The notes beneath the pieces were generated by a model, which saw only the letters and a list, made by a program, of their open reading frames with translations, was not told where the DNA came from and ran no database searches. From an uncultured Bacteroidales bacterium (GTDB lineage: Bacteria > Bacteroidota > Bacteroidia > Bacteroidales > Muribaculaceae), in contig CACXLJ010000014.1 in NCBI GenBank assembly GCA_902768435.1, positions 1-50,467 on the forward strand: a stretch of DNA of 50,467 nucleotides, given 5' to 3'. The position numbers were made by a program, and so were the translations under genes. This document shows, piece after piece, positions 34,101 through 41,127 of this stretch. The first letter of the stretch is position 1. Each line of letters opens with the position of its first letter.

Positions 34101-34320
34101 GTGGACCGTGAAGGACATCACCGACGACTATGCTGCACTGACGGGCGATGTGAACAACGACGGCAGGGTCAATGTCTCGGATGTGACCAAGCTCATCAAC
34201 ATGATACTGGGCACCATCCCCATCGACATGAGCCGTGCCGATGTGAACGGCGATGGACGCGTGAATGTGTCAGATGTCGCTGCCATCATCAACATCATCC
34301 TCGGCATCACAGCGGCATAG
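31108..34320 (+). CDS. Secreted GH13 alpha-amylase with starch-binding and dockerin modules
   Basis: 1070 residues. A signal peptide ends near TRA (22). The GH13 barrel has conserved regions LDIVLNHTG, the nucleophile Asp in GFRIDTGGH, the acid/base Glu in MFAEVCA, and the transition-state Asp in VDSHDYGP. After the barrel come a beta-sandwich C domain, a CBM25/26-like starch-binding module (VTVWAWNSTTNFTGGSWPG), a CHB_HEX_C-like domain (IVYTTDGTMPTPSS), a second starch-binding module (VYYWAWNDSGNLCNHNTWPGD), and two dockerin-like repeats (GDVNNDGRVNVSD, ADVNGDGRVNVSDV). It degrades starch or related alpha-glucans outside the cell. A C10 protease fragment begins exactly at its stop codon. Confidence 0.94.
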   Translation: MKQNTFLAIVTCLLLALGFETRAEMTGGRTDFRDETIYFVITTRFYDGDQQNNTYCWDGVKNAAQQDPEWRGDFKGLIEKLDYIKALGFTAVWITPVVQNASGMDYHGYHAMDMSQVDKRYESDDCKFQDLIDAAHSKGMKVILDIVLNHTGNFGEANLCHLFDRDWTKPQSDIKQCMVPYTISQGGLLNDNYMNLPSGQQYQDRLSKMKNTDGVNHDTHNLWHHYGNFNWDEPNRWWAQIAGDCVDLNTENPETYQYLIDCYGSFIKMGVDGFRIDTGGHISRLAFNKAFIPAFKQLGEQYKNKRLNQCPFFMFAEVCARVREVTYRGQPSLSPYFYTWQSDASLLNAWNSNPAYWQGVQVFESTDPATLDNQQLCLTEHNNAGSESTQPHSNNATLDGNSYHTPDYSQNSGLSVIDFTAHWNYQSAQNVWGVFDKDYLYNDATYNVMYVDSHDYGPDADTRFNGGTSQWAENLSLMFTMRGIPCLYYGSEIEFRKGKPCDKGTDDALTNTGRAYYGGYIKGNVTTTDFGEFTGATGNVGATLSQPLATHLRRLNKIRAAVPALRKGQYSKSGCSSTSGGYSFKRRYTSGNIDSYALIALNSKATFTGVLNGTYTDCITGDVQQVTNGTLTTPNFSGKGNLRVYVLNGPGKVGDDGPYLYGSTPASVPTLAYDGTQEEGDPNTEYIVNGQGGGTIPNIDSLEVYTPTVESGEMCVFYEAPASRRVVTVWAWNSTTNFTGGSWPGQNASLMGKTADGTRLIFKWTYQGSYSSSNMPTGLIFSTAGSDQTADLEFKNRGYYIDGVWHHEVAESANDAPTLTIDLPSGNYMGQQSIDVHITASVDTATIVYTTDGTMPTPSSHQAQGSVTLHFTGNTTLTAGVLHNGRVRNVETREYVLSNNSVTIYVKDPTAAPWNWTSVYYWAWNDSGNLCNHNTWPGDEWTTTTMVKGEKFYYKTFTSALNNFSVNFIFSQNGSPQTVDLGPYSSDVYLQLDTFSDKWTVKDITDDYAALTGDVNNDGRVNVSDVTKLINMILGTIPIDMSRADVNGDGRVNVSDVAAIINIILGITAA

Positions 34321-34531
34321 GGTGCATGTCAACTGGGGCTGGTACGGCATTGAAAACGGATTCTTCGACATTGCCTTGCTCAATCCCGTTCAGTACACCT
34401 ACGACGACTGGCAGGCCATGTATGTGGGGCTGTATCCCAATCAAGAGCTTATTGCGGGCGATGTGAATGGTGACGGCGAGGTGGATGTGCGCGACATTAC
34501 CGAACTCATCGACATCATCATGAACTCATAA
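34319..34531 (+). pseudogene. C-terminal remnant of a C10 (streptopain-like) protease with dockerin repeat
   Basis: In the frame -1/+2 to the amylase, beginning within its TAG stop, the sequence encodes RVHVNWGWYGIENGFFDIAL and LNPVQYTYDDWQAMYVGLYPN, the diagnostic C-terminus of peptidase family C10 (compare HVNWGWGG...GFF...LNP in SpeB). A single dockerin-like repeat (GDVNGDGEVDVRDITELIDI) follows. Catalytic Cys and His regions are absent, and no start or signal peptide exists. It is a truncated gene joined to the amylase 3' end, probably by recombination or deletion. Confidence 0.85.
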
Positions 34532-34599
34532 TCAGGTACCAATTTCAAAAAGCATCAAGTAAAGATAACTTTTTTAGAATTAGGCACTATATCAAAAAA

Positions 34600-34640
34600 A
34601 CAGTCCCCGCACAGCTTGCTGGCTGCGCGGGGAACTTTTT
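34600..34640. terminator. Bidirectional terminator between the C10 remnant and terC
   Basis: AGTCCCCGCACAGC pairs with GCTGCGCGGGGAACT (small mismatches) around TTGCTG. TTTTT follows on the plus strand, and an A-run precedes it, giving a T-run on the minus strand. It serves both converging units. Confidence 0.85.
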
Positions 34641-34667
34641 ATCATAGAGTGCTTATCGTGAAATATT

Positions 34668-35675
34668 CTATCGATTAGGCTGCCCTTTGCTTCGGGTCAC
34701 TATCACCGAGAAAAGCATCGACAACAGCAGAACGCCGAAGATGACTGCCAGACTGACTGGCGTGGGTATCTCGATGTGGGGCATATTCAGATTCAGGCCC
34801 ATCGCAGCGCCAAGGCCATTGATGTATTCATCCATAGCCAGCAGCATTTTTAACCCCACAAAGATGAGGATAATGCCAAGCCCATACTTCAGGTAGGTGA
34901 AATACCGGGCCACTGCAGCCAGTGCGAAGTACAAGGCTCGCAATCCAAGAATGGCAAAGATGTTGGAGGTGAGTACAATAAACGGGTCGCGGGTGACACT
35001 GAACACGGCAGGAATGCTGTCGACGGCAAAAGCCACATCGGTGGTCTCGATGACCAGCAGCGCAACAAAAAGCGGTGTTGCCATGCGCCTGCCGCCCTCG
35101 GTGATGAAGAAGCGGTCACCATGCAACTTGTCGGTAACGGGATATATCTTACGGAACCAGCGCACAATGATGTTGTGCGACGGGTCCGACTTTTCGTTAT
35201 CGTTATGTTTGAACATTTTCGCTCCCGTATAGAGCAGAAACAGACCGAAGAGGCCTAACACCCACTCAAATCGTTCTACCATAGCCGCACCGGCAAAGAT
35301 GAAGATGCTACGCAGTACGAGCGCGCCGAAGATGCCCCAGAAGAGCACCTCGTGCTGATACTTGCGGTCGATGCCAAAGAACGAGAAGAGCATGAGAAAA
35401 ACAAACAGGTTGTCCATCGACAACGACTTCTCTATCAGGTAGCCTGCCAGGAACTCCATCGCCATCTCGTGAGAATTGACGGGATAGAAGAAATAGATAC
35501 CCGCACAAAACAGCAACGACACGCCAATCCAGACTGCCGTCATTTTCAGTGCCTCTTTCACATTCACCTCGTGTTCACCCTTGCGACCGAACATCTTCAA
35601 GTCGGCCACCAGCATGAGCAATACAAGCACATAGAACACGATCCAAGCCCAAAAGGGCAATACTACTACATTCAT
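34668..35675 (-). CDS. TerC/Alx-family integral membrane protein
   Basis: 335 residues from the ATG at 35675 (a GTG two codons upstream is possible). About nine membrane segments. The TerC signature acidic residues are present: LIEKSLSMDNLFVFLM and VIETTDVAFAVDSIPAVFSVT. Family members (Alx, MeeY/MeeF) export manganese or act at the Sec translocon; tellurium resistance is only the historical name. A -7 box (TAACTTTG, complement of 35681-35688) sits only five bases from the start, which would imply an almost leaderless mRNA. No yybP-ykoY riboswitch-like sequence is visible upstream. Confidence 0.92.
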   Translation of the reverse strand: MNVVVLPFWAWIVFYVLVLLMLVADLKMFGRKGEHEVNVKEALKMTAVWIGVSLLFCAGIYFFYPVNSHEMAMEFLAGYLIEKSLSMDNLFVFLMLFSFFGIDRKYQHEVLFWGIFGALVLRSIFIFAGAAMVERFEWVLGLFGLFLLYTGAKMFKHNDNEKSDPSHNIIVRWFRKIYPVTDKLHGDRFFITEGGRRMATPLFVALLVIETTDVAFAVDSIPAVFSVTRDPFIVLTSNIFAILGLRALYFALAAVARYFTYLKYGLGIILIFVGLKMLLAMDEYINGLGAAMGLNLNMPHIEIPTPVSLAVIFGVLLLSMLFSVIVTRSKGQPNR

Positions 35676-35891
35676 GGGCACAAAGTTACATTAAAAAAAC
35701 GAACTATCATCTATCGCAACTATTACAATTCAATTACATTATCGCTCAACCACTACTATCAACCATTTCCTCACTACCAAAAAGAACAGCACCAAGATTG
35801 AAAACTGCTGAAACGGGTTTATTTTGAGGTCATTTCAGAGAATGGCAAGTCAAAAAAGTATAATGAAAACAATGTCTCAAAGCATTTATTG

Positions 35892-36353
35892 TTAAATGAG
35901 TTTCTGAATGATTCTAAATTTTATAAACGATGCAATATTGTAGCATAGCACAAGAGGATTAATATGAATGTTGTCCTCTTTGTTTACATGTTCAAATTTC
36001 ATCCAACAATGTGAAATCTTCACACCGTAATTCTCTTCAATTCGTTTACACTCTCGAATAAAAGCCAAACCATGATGTTTATCCTTTTTGTACTTCTGTG
36101 TTAATGATAAATGCACCATTTCGTGTAATAAGGCTCTCCTTAGTCTTTCTTCATCCCAAACAATTCCCTTGTTGATCTTGATTGAAGCGTCTCGTAGATA
36201 TCTGTTTTTATCTATGCGAAACTCAAATTGAGCAATGGTACCTTTAAAACCTTTTTTAATGAAGCCAAATTTCACCTTTTTGAGTTTACTGTCAAAGTAC
36301 TTTTCATTGTATTCGTCAAATCTTTCCTTTAAAATATCAATTGTAACTTCCAT
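35892..36353 (-). CDS. SprT-like zinc metalloprotease-domain protein
   Basis: A 153-residue protein with the HEMVH zinc-binding motif (ALLHEMVHLSLTQKY), preceded by FDSKLKKVKFGF and a strand-rich segment typical of SprT-like (SPRTN-type) domains. A third ligand could be a His in KDKHHGLAF. SprT domains in other organisms act on DNA-protein crosslinks; the bacterial role is uncertain. The gene is strongly AT-rich against its surroundings, suggesting acquisition. It is isolated, with gaps of over 200 bases on both sides showing nothing clear. Confidence 0.82.
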   Translation of the reverse strand: MEVTIDILKERFDEYNEKYFDSKLKKVKFGFIKKGFKGTIAQFEFRIDKNRYLRDASIKINKGIVWDEERLRRALLHEMVHLSLTQKYKKDKHHGLAFIRECKRIEENYGVKISHCWMKFEHVNKEDNIHINPLVLCYNIASFIKFRIIQKLI

Positions 36354-36507
36354 ACATCAATGTTGTAATCAATTAGTTTATCCATGACTCTATCAACACT
36401 TATCCCCGAGATGCAGATACTATCCTCGCCATAGTTGTTATCACCTTTTCAGGAATATTTTTTAAAATGGCATCGATTTTGGGGACAACTATTGCACTAT
36501 AAATGAC

Positions 36508-36552
36508 AAAAAAAGAGGATGTTGAAGTTTTTGTTGCACCTCGGCATCCTCT
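36508..36552 (-). terminator. Terminator of the DUF2795 gene
   Basis: On the minus strand AGAGGATG and CATCCTCT (8 bp) enclose an inner partly paired loop and are followed by a run of seven T. It lies 41 bases after the stop at 36593. Confidence 0.8.
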
Positions 36553-36592
36553 ATATCATGTTGTTATCTGGTGACTTTTGTCATCTCTTGCG

Positions 36593-36817
36593 TTAGTACT
36601 CCTCTTCGTTGAAAAAGAAGTCGTCGTCGTTGGTGGGATAGTCGGGCCAGAGTTCTTCGATCGATTCATAGGCCTCGCCCTCGTCTTCAATTTCCTGAAG
36701 ATTTTCAATTACCTCAAGCGGAGCACCGCTTCTCATAGCATAGTCGATAAGTTCGTCCTTGGTTGCGGGCCAAGGAGCATCCTCAAGTTTAGTAGCCAAT
36801 TCTAATGTCCAATACAT
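36593..36817 (-). CDS. DUF2795 small acidic protein
   Basis: A 74-residue protein strongly conserved across Bacteroidales. It starts MYWTLELATKLEDAPWPATK, then DELIDYAMRSGAPLEVIENL, and has a very acidic end (DDDFFFNEEEY). The DUF2795 core is the helical DELIDYAxxxGAPxEVxENL part. It is cytoplasmic with unknown function; the small size and high conservation suggest a regulatory or nucleic-acid-linked role, but that is speculation. It forms its own unit with a clear terminator. Confidence 0.92.
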   Translation of the reverse strand: MYWTLELATKLEDAPWPATKDELIDYAMRSGAPLEVIENLQEIEDEGEAYESIEELWPDYPTNDDDFFFNEEEY

Positions 36818-36981
36818 AATATTTACCTAATATAGTTATAGATGTTTAGTAAAATTTTTGCAGAAATTTGGCGCAAAAATAGTGCAAAACAATATGATAG
36901 CAAAATAAAAATGCAAAAAAAATCTTATAACAGCACAACCGACTACCAGTCAGCCGATTACAAACTATTAAAAAAAGTGAA

Positions 36982-37542
36982 TCAGAGGTTTTTGTCCCAA
37001 TAAATCTCCTGCACCTGGTTCTGGATGTTGTTGAAACGGGCAAAGACGAAGAAGAAATCGCTCAGGCGGTTCACAAACTGGAGCACGAGCGGATCGACAT
37101 AGGCCTCGCGGGCCAGCGTGACGATGCGGCGCTCGGCACGGCGGGTCACAGTGCGGCAAATGTCGCAGATGGCCGACAGTCGGCTACCACCGGGCAGAAT
37201 GAAACCCTGCATAGGGGGCAGCGAAGCATCGATCTCGTCGATTTTTGCCTCAATCTCCTTGACATCGGCCTCGGTGAGCCCGAACACATGGTTCTCGCCC
37301 TCGGAGTCGGTTGCCAGATAGGCCCCGATGTTGAAGAGTTTGTTCTGTATCTTGCGCACCAGTTCGTGCATGCCAGGATAGTCGAGTTTGGAGTTATGGG
37401 CCAGCAGACCAATGTTGGCATTGAGTTCGTCGATAGTGCCATAGGCCTCGACACGAATGTTGTCCTTGTCCACGCGTTTGCCACCCACCAGAGCAGTAGT
37501 GCCCTTGTCGCCGGTGAGGGTGTAGATGTTACTTTTTGTCAT
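36982..37542 (-). CDS. PduO-type ATP:cob(I)alamin adenosyltransferase
   Basis: 186 residues from the ATG at 37542 (MTKSNIYTLTGDKGTTALVGG). The family blocks are TGDKGTTALVGGKRVDK (ATP loop), EAYGTIDELNANIG, GGSRLSAICDICRTVTRRAER and LQFVNRLSDFFFVFARF. It makes adenosylcobalamin, the cofactor of methylmalonyl-CoA mutase and related enzymes, in the cytoplasm. The upstream LOG-family gene overlaps its start by 14 bases, so translation is coupled. It is the last gene of the bcp-tsaE-birA-LOG run. Confidence 0.94.
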   Translation of the reverse strand: MTKSNIYTLTGDKGTTALVGGKRVDKDNIRVEAYGTIDELNANIGLLAHNSKLDYPGMHELVRKIQNKLFNIGAYLATDSEGENHVFGLTEADVKEIEAKIDEIDASLPPMQGFILPGGSRLSAICDICRTVTRRAERRIVTLAREAYVDPLVLQFVNRLSDFFFVFARFNNIQNQVQEIYWDKNL

Positions 37543-38083
37543 ATTCGTTTTGTAGTTTAGTAAGTTGTTCAATCATTTGTGTTGCATTGCCGACGATGAT
37601 GGAGCGGTTCAGATTCTTGCCACGAGAAAAGATGGACTGTTGCGAGATGTTGAGCTGCTCAATCATACCGTCGTACATACCCTTATGGTTAGCAACAATT
37701 ATGCCACGATTATCCTGGTCATTGATAGTGATTTGCGCCAGCGTTGAAATCCACTCGTCGATGGTGCCAATGCCACCGGGCAGAATCACAAAGGCGTCGG
37801 CCATGGCAATCATGCGCGACTTGCGGTCGTTGAGGTCGCGTGTGGTAACCACCTCATCGTTAAGCGTATCGAGACGATGATGAAACACCTCGGGAATCAC
37901 GCCCACAATGTGGCCTCCGCTGTTGTGCACCGCCTGGGCGGTGATGTGCATGAGTCCGGCATTCACTCCGCCATATACCAGGGTGTGGTGGTTGGTGCCA
38001 ATCCAGTTGCCCAGGGTTTCGGCCAAATTGACATATTCCTGTGGCAGGTCGTTGCGCGAAGAGCAGTAAACGGCAATGTTCAT
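37529..38083 (-). CDS. LOG-family nucleotide 5'-monophosphate phosphoribohydrolase
   Basis: A 184-residue TIGR00730 protein, often mis-annotated as lysine decarboxylase. The Rossmann start is MNIAVYCSSRN; YGGVNAGLM and the defining PGGIGTIDEW (PGGxGTxxE) motif are present, and R/K residues in LNDRKSRMI match the active site. The family cleaves nucleoside monophosphates to base and ribose phosphate; the physiological substrate in Bacteroidetes is not settled. It overlaps birA by four bases (ATGA) and the adenosyltransferase by 14. Confidence 0.93.
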   Translation of the reverse strand: MNIAVYCSSRNDLPQEYVNLAETLGNWIGTNHHTLVYGGVNAGLMHITAQAVHNSGGHIVGVIPEVFHHRLDTLNDEVVTTRDLNDRKSRMIAMADAFVILPGGIGTIDEWISTLAQITINDQDNRGIIVANHKGMYDGMIEQLNISQQSIFSRGKNLNRSIIVGNATQMIEQLTKLQNEYDKK

Positions 38084-38823
38084 AGCGTTATATTATTAAT
38101 GATGTGTTTCACTTCTTTGAAGGCGTAGCTGTGCAGCGAGCCATCGGCATGGCGCAGGGTGAGCATGCCATCGGGTGCCACATGGTCGATGGCAGCCTCA
38201 ATAATAGTGCCATCGGGCAGTTGCCAGGGATACAGCCTGCCGTCGTTGCGGTACAGGCTGTGCATGTAACGGTTGTGGAGGGCATCGAGCGTGTCGGGCT
38301 CAAGCAAGCACAGGTCGCTCATGCGCTGGCACACATCGTGCAGCAGCTGGTCGAGGTCATAGTCGTTGCCCGTGATTTGCTTGAGTGACACGGGGTTAGG
38401 TGCATCGCTCACAAAGCGCGTCTGGTTGATGTTGATGCCAACGCCTATCACGCTGTGCGCGATCTGTTTGCCGTCGAGCGAGTTCTCGATGAGTATGCCG
38501 CAAATCTTACTGTCGTGGTGGTAAATGTCGTTGGGCCACTTCACCTTGAAACCGTCGGCAAACTGCGAGAGAAAGTCGCAGATGGCCACCGAAACCGCCT
38601 CGCTGATGTAGAATTGCTTGCGCACCTCCACGGGCGGCCGCTTGAGCAGCAGCGAGAAGGCGAGATTCATGCCGGGCTCCGATTCCCAACTGTTGCCTTT
38701 CTGCCCGCGGCCTGCCGTCTGGCGATAGGTATAGACCACCGTTCTGTCGGGCAGCGACGGGGCATGCTCGAGCAGGTAGGTGTTGGTTGATTTGGCCTCT
38801 TCAAGGCCTATGTAATTGATCAT
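38080..38823 (-). CDS. birA: Biotin--[acetyl-CoA-carboxylase] ligase (monofunctional)
   Basis: A 247-residue protein. The catalytic region has YRQTAGRGQKGNSWES (biotinyl-AMP loop GRGxxG), GMNLAFSLLL, KWPNDIYH, and ICGILIENSL with VIGVGININQ. The N-terminal DNA-binding domain of E. coli BirA is absent, so this is an enzyme without repressor function, as usual in the phylum. It attaches biotin to carboxyl carrier proteins. It lies six bases after tsaE and overlaps the LOG gene by four. Confidence 0.95.
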   Translation of the reverse strand: MINYIGLEEAKSTNTYLLEHAPSLPDRTVVYTYRQTAGRGQKGNSWESEPGMNLAFSLLLKRPPVEVRKQFYISEAVSVAICDFLSQFADGFKVKWPNDIYHHDSKICGILIENSLDGKQIAHSVIGVGININQTRFVSDAPNPVSLKQITGNDYDLDQLLHDVCQRMSDLCLLEPDTLDALHNRYMHSLYRNDGRLYPWQLPDGTIIEAAIDHVAPDGMLTLRHADGSLHSYAFKEVKHIINNITL

Positions 38824-38829
38824 GTTGTG

Positions 38830-39279
38830 TCAGTCAATGTCGGGGAAAGTGACTTTGAGCAAGCGGGTCTCGTCGTCGTTCACAGTGAGGTCAACGCGAA
38901 CGGTGTCGTCGGGCAGCAGGCCCTCGATGCGTTCGGGCCACTCGATGAGGCACACAGCACCCGAGTCGAAGTAGTCTTCGGCACCAATGTCGACGGCTTC
39001 CTGCTCGTTCTCAAGGCGGTAGCAATCGAAGTGGTAGATGAGTTCGGCGGTGGTGTCGCTGCGATACTCGTTGATGATGGCGAACGAGGGCGAATTGGTG
39101 GTGTCGGTTTCCACACCCAATTGGCGGCACAATTCGTTGATAAAGGTGGTTTTACCGGCTCCCATTTGCCCATAGAAGGCGAACACGGTGAAGTCGTCCA
39201 TCTCGGTCATGAACTTGTAGGCGGCCATCTCGAGGTCCTCAAGCGAGTTGATTTTTATCTCTAAATCTTTGTTATTCAT
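38830..39279 (-). CDS. tsaE: tRNA threonylcarbamoyladenosine biosynthesis ATPase TsaE
   Basis: 149 residues. Walker A GQMGAGKTT is at 37-45; NSPSFAIINEY and YHFDCYRLE follow, and the typical IEWPERIEGLLPDD is near the end. It works with TsaB and TsaD to make the t6A37 modification of ANN-decoding tRNAs. It is complete and sits between bcp and birA with gaps of under 10 bases, which argues for one transcript from the bcp promoter. Confidence 0.96.
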   Translation of the reverse strand: MNNKDLEIKINSLEDLEMAAYKFMTEMDDFTVFAFYGQMGAGKTTFINELCRQLGVETDTTNSPSFAIINEYRSDTTAELIYHFDCYRLENEQEAVDIGAEDYFDSGAVCLIEWPERIEGLLPDDTVRVDLTVNDDETRLLKVTFPDID

Positions 39280-39288
39280 ATCGAGTCA

Positions 39289-39741
39289 CTATTTGATGAG
39301 TTCAAGAATCTGGTTAGCAGCGTCTTTGGTGTTCACCTTGCTGATGATGTGGGTAACCACACCCTGCTCATCGACGAGGAAGGTGGTGCGCACGGTACCC
39401 ATATAGGTGCGGCCAGCCATCTTCTTTTGCTGCCACACGCCAAAAGCCTGGTTCAGCGCGGTATCGGTGTCGGCAATAAGGGGGAAAGGCAGACTGTATT
39501 TCTCGGCAAACTTGGTGTGCGAGGCTTGCGAGTCCTTGCTCACGCCCAAGATTTCGTAGCCCGCCTTGCGCAGTTGCAGGTAACCATCGCTCAAGCTGCA
39601 TGCCTCGGCGGTGCAGCCGGGGGTGTTGTCCTTGGGATAGAAGTAGATGACGAGTTTCTTGCCGGCAAAGTCGCTGGCCTTCACTTGGTTTCCATTCTGG
39701 TCAATGCCCAAAACTTCGGGAATTTTATCACCAATATTCAT
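39289..39741 (-). CDS. bcp: Thioredoxin-dependent thiol peroxidase (BCP/PrxQ)
   Basis: A 150-residue peroxiredoxin. The peroxidatic Cys is C43 in NTPGCTAEAC and the resolving Cys C48, five residues later, as in the PrxQ subclass. FYPKDNTPGCT and the resolving pattern are complete. It reduces hydroperoxides using thioredoxin. It is the first gene of a minus-strand run with tsaE, birA, LOG and the cobalamin adenosyltransferase; a full promoter is at 39782-39812. Confidence 0.96.
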   Translation of the reverse strand: MNIGDKIPEVLGIDQNGNQVKASDFAGKKLVIYFYPKDNTPGCTAEACSLSDGYLQLRKAGYEILGVSKDSQASHTKFAEKYSLPFPLIADTDTALNQAFGVWQQKKMAGRTYMGTVRTTFLVDEQGVVTHIISKVNTKDAANQILELIK

Positions 39742-39781
39742 GTTTATGGTTTTTTAGAGGTTTCACAATCTTTTAGGAATA

Positions 39782-39812
39782 CAAAATTAGTGAAACTTCC
39801 CCACATTTCAAA
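39782..39812 (-). promoter_or_regulatory. Promoter of the bcp-tsaE-birA run
   Basis: On the minus strand: TTTG (complement of 39809-39812), 19 bases, TAATTTTG (complement of 39782-39789). Start codon 41 bases downstream. Confidence 0.75.
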
Positions 39813-40032
39813 ATACCAACAGAATACCGCCAAAAACACACTTCCATGCTCCTTGACTCCCCAGCAAGCATAACTCACTGTTAAGCAACCGATTGTTAAA
39901 TTACATTAAATGTTAAGAGCAAATGGTTGTTTTTTGGAAATTTGGTCTAAATTTGTGATTATAAAGATGATAAGTACCAAAAATAATAGCCCAAAACCAC
40001 AGAATTACTAACCCCAAAAAACCAATTAGCTT

Positions 40033-41046
40033 ATGAAAAAAATCCATTTACTTCTGTTATTCGCCCTCGCTGGAGCTACAAGTGCTTGGGCTGCCTCGGC
40101 AAGCTTCACGGCTGCCAGCATTACCCTGGGCGATCACACCGAGAACCTGCCCGCCTCGGGCATGGACATGGTTGTGCTCGAAGAACCCATGGAGAGCTTT
40201 GTGCTCGACGGATTCCAGACCACTGTTAGCGGCACTGCCGAAAGCGTGAAAATGGTGGGCACCATGTACAAAGATGGCCAATCGCCCAACAAATGGCGCG
40301 AGATTCCCGCTGGCAACAATGGCGGCAGCGCATGGGGTGTCGGGGGACTCAACTTCGACATTCTTGAAGGCGAGGAAGCCGGCAAGACCTTCGTGTTTGA
40401 ATTCTACTTCGAAGGAAGTGACAAGACTGGCCAGTCGTTCTTCTACAACAATGGCGGCCAGAACTACAAGGTGAAATTCACCAAGGCCGGCGGTGCGAGC
40501 AACCAGCGTGTGCAATTCACCGAGGCCTCGTTGACCCTGACTCTTGACAATAACCGCACCATGCAGTACACCTTCCCCGACGAGAATAGTCGCAACCCGT
40601 GGGACCAGCCAGGAGAGCTCTCCAACCTGCGCATCGATGGTTTCTCGCTGCAGGTGCTGCGCGAGAGCGGTGTAAATTTGAACGATGTTTCGGTGCAATA
40701 CAAGGTGTATCAGCAGGGTTCCGACGGCAACTGGAATGGCATACCCTATGCCGATCAGCAGGATGTGGGCGACAAGTACCACAAACTCTTCTGGAACGAC
40801 AAGGCCTATGTGGAGATCGACACCAACAGCCTGGCCGCTGGCAAGAGCTATGTGCTCGAAATCATGTTCCAGCTGGTCGACAATGATGGCAATTACTACT
40901 TCTTCGGCCGCGACAGCGATGCCATGAAGTTCAACTTCTCGAAGAAAGCCGAACAGCAGTTCGACCAGTACGATGTGAACCACGACGGCAAGGTGAATGT
41001 GTCTGATGTGTCAGCCCTCATCAACCGCATCCTGGGCATCATCTAA
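40033..41046 (+). CDS. Secreted two-domain protein with a single dockerin repeat
   Basis: A 337-residue protein with a signal peptide (MKKIHLLLLFALAGATSAWA). Two tandem copies of one beta-rich domain follow, about residues 23-150 and 155-305: both start with (S/V)(F/Q)FTxASxTL, contain a FVLDGF or LRIDGF step, then a Y-K-D/Q...W...IP segment, and end in a YYF/FFY...KVKFTK or MKFNFSKK strand. One dockerin-like repeat (YDVNHDGKVNVSDVSALIN) ends the protein. I do not recognise the domain; it looks like an adhesin or carbohydrate-binding-type sandwich. A -7 box TAAATTTG is at 39948-39955 with TTG 18 bases before it. A terminator follows at 41068. Confidence 0.85.
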   Translation: MKKIHLLLLFALAGATSAWAASASFTAASITLGDHTENLPASGMDMVVLEEPMESFVLDGFQTTVSGTAESVKMVGTMYKDGQSPNKWREIPAGNNGGSAWGVGGLNFDILEGEEAGKTFVFEFYFEGSDKTGQSFFYNNGGQNYKVKFTKAGGASNQRVQFTEASLTLTLDNNRTMQYTFPDENSRNPWDQPGELSNLRIDGFSLQVLRESGVNLNDVSVQYKVYQQGSDGNWNGIPYADQQDVGDKYHKLFWNDKAYVEIDTNSLAAGKSYVLEIMFQLVDNDGNYYFFGRDSDAMKFNFSKKAEQQFDQYDVNHDGKVNVSDVSALINRILGII

Positions 41047-41067
41047 AAACAAGAACAATCAAAATGA

Positions 41068-41102
41068 AGAGAGGGAAGTCGCGTGCGATTTCCCTCTTTT
41101 TA
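41068..41102 (+). terminator. Terminator after the two-domain dockerin gene
   Basis: AGAGGGAA and TTCCCTCT form the outer stem with TCGC/GCGA inside; TTTTT follows. It also lies before the convergent sirtuin gene's 3' end. Confidence 0.8.
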
Positions 41103-41127
41103 TGCCATTTATTTAATTCATCAGCAG

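Noticed and set aside
34265..34531. A complete small gene starting at the ATG at 34265
   Set aside because: The first 17 codons overlap the amylase dockerin in another frame and have no signal or domain; the homologous part begins only at the amylase stop, so a truncated remnant explains it better.
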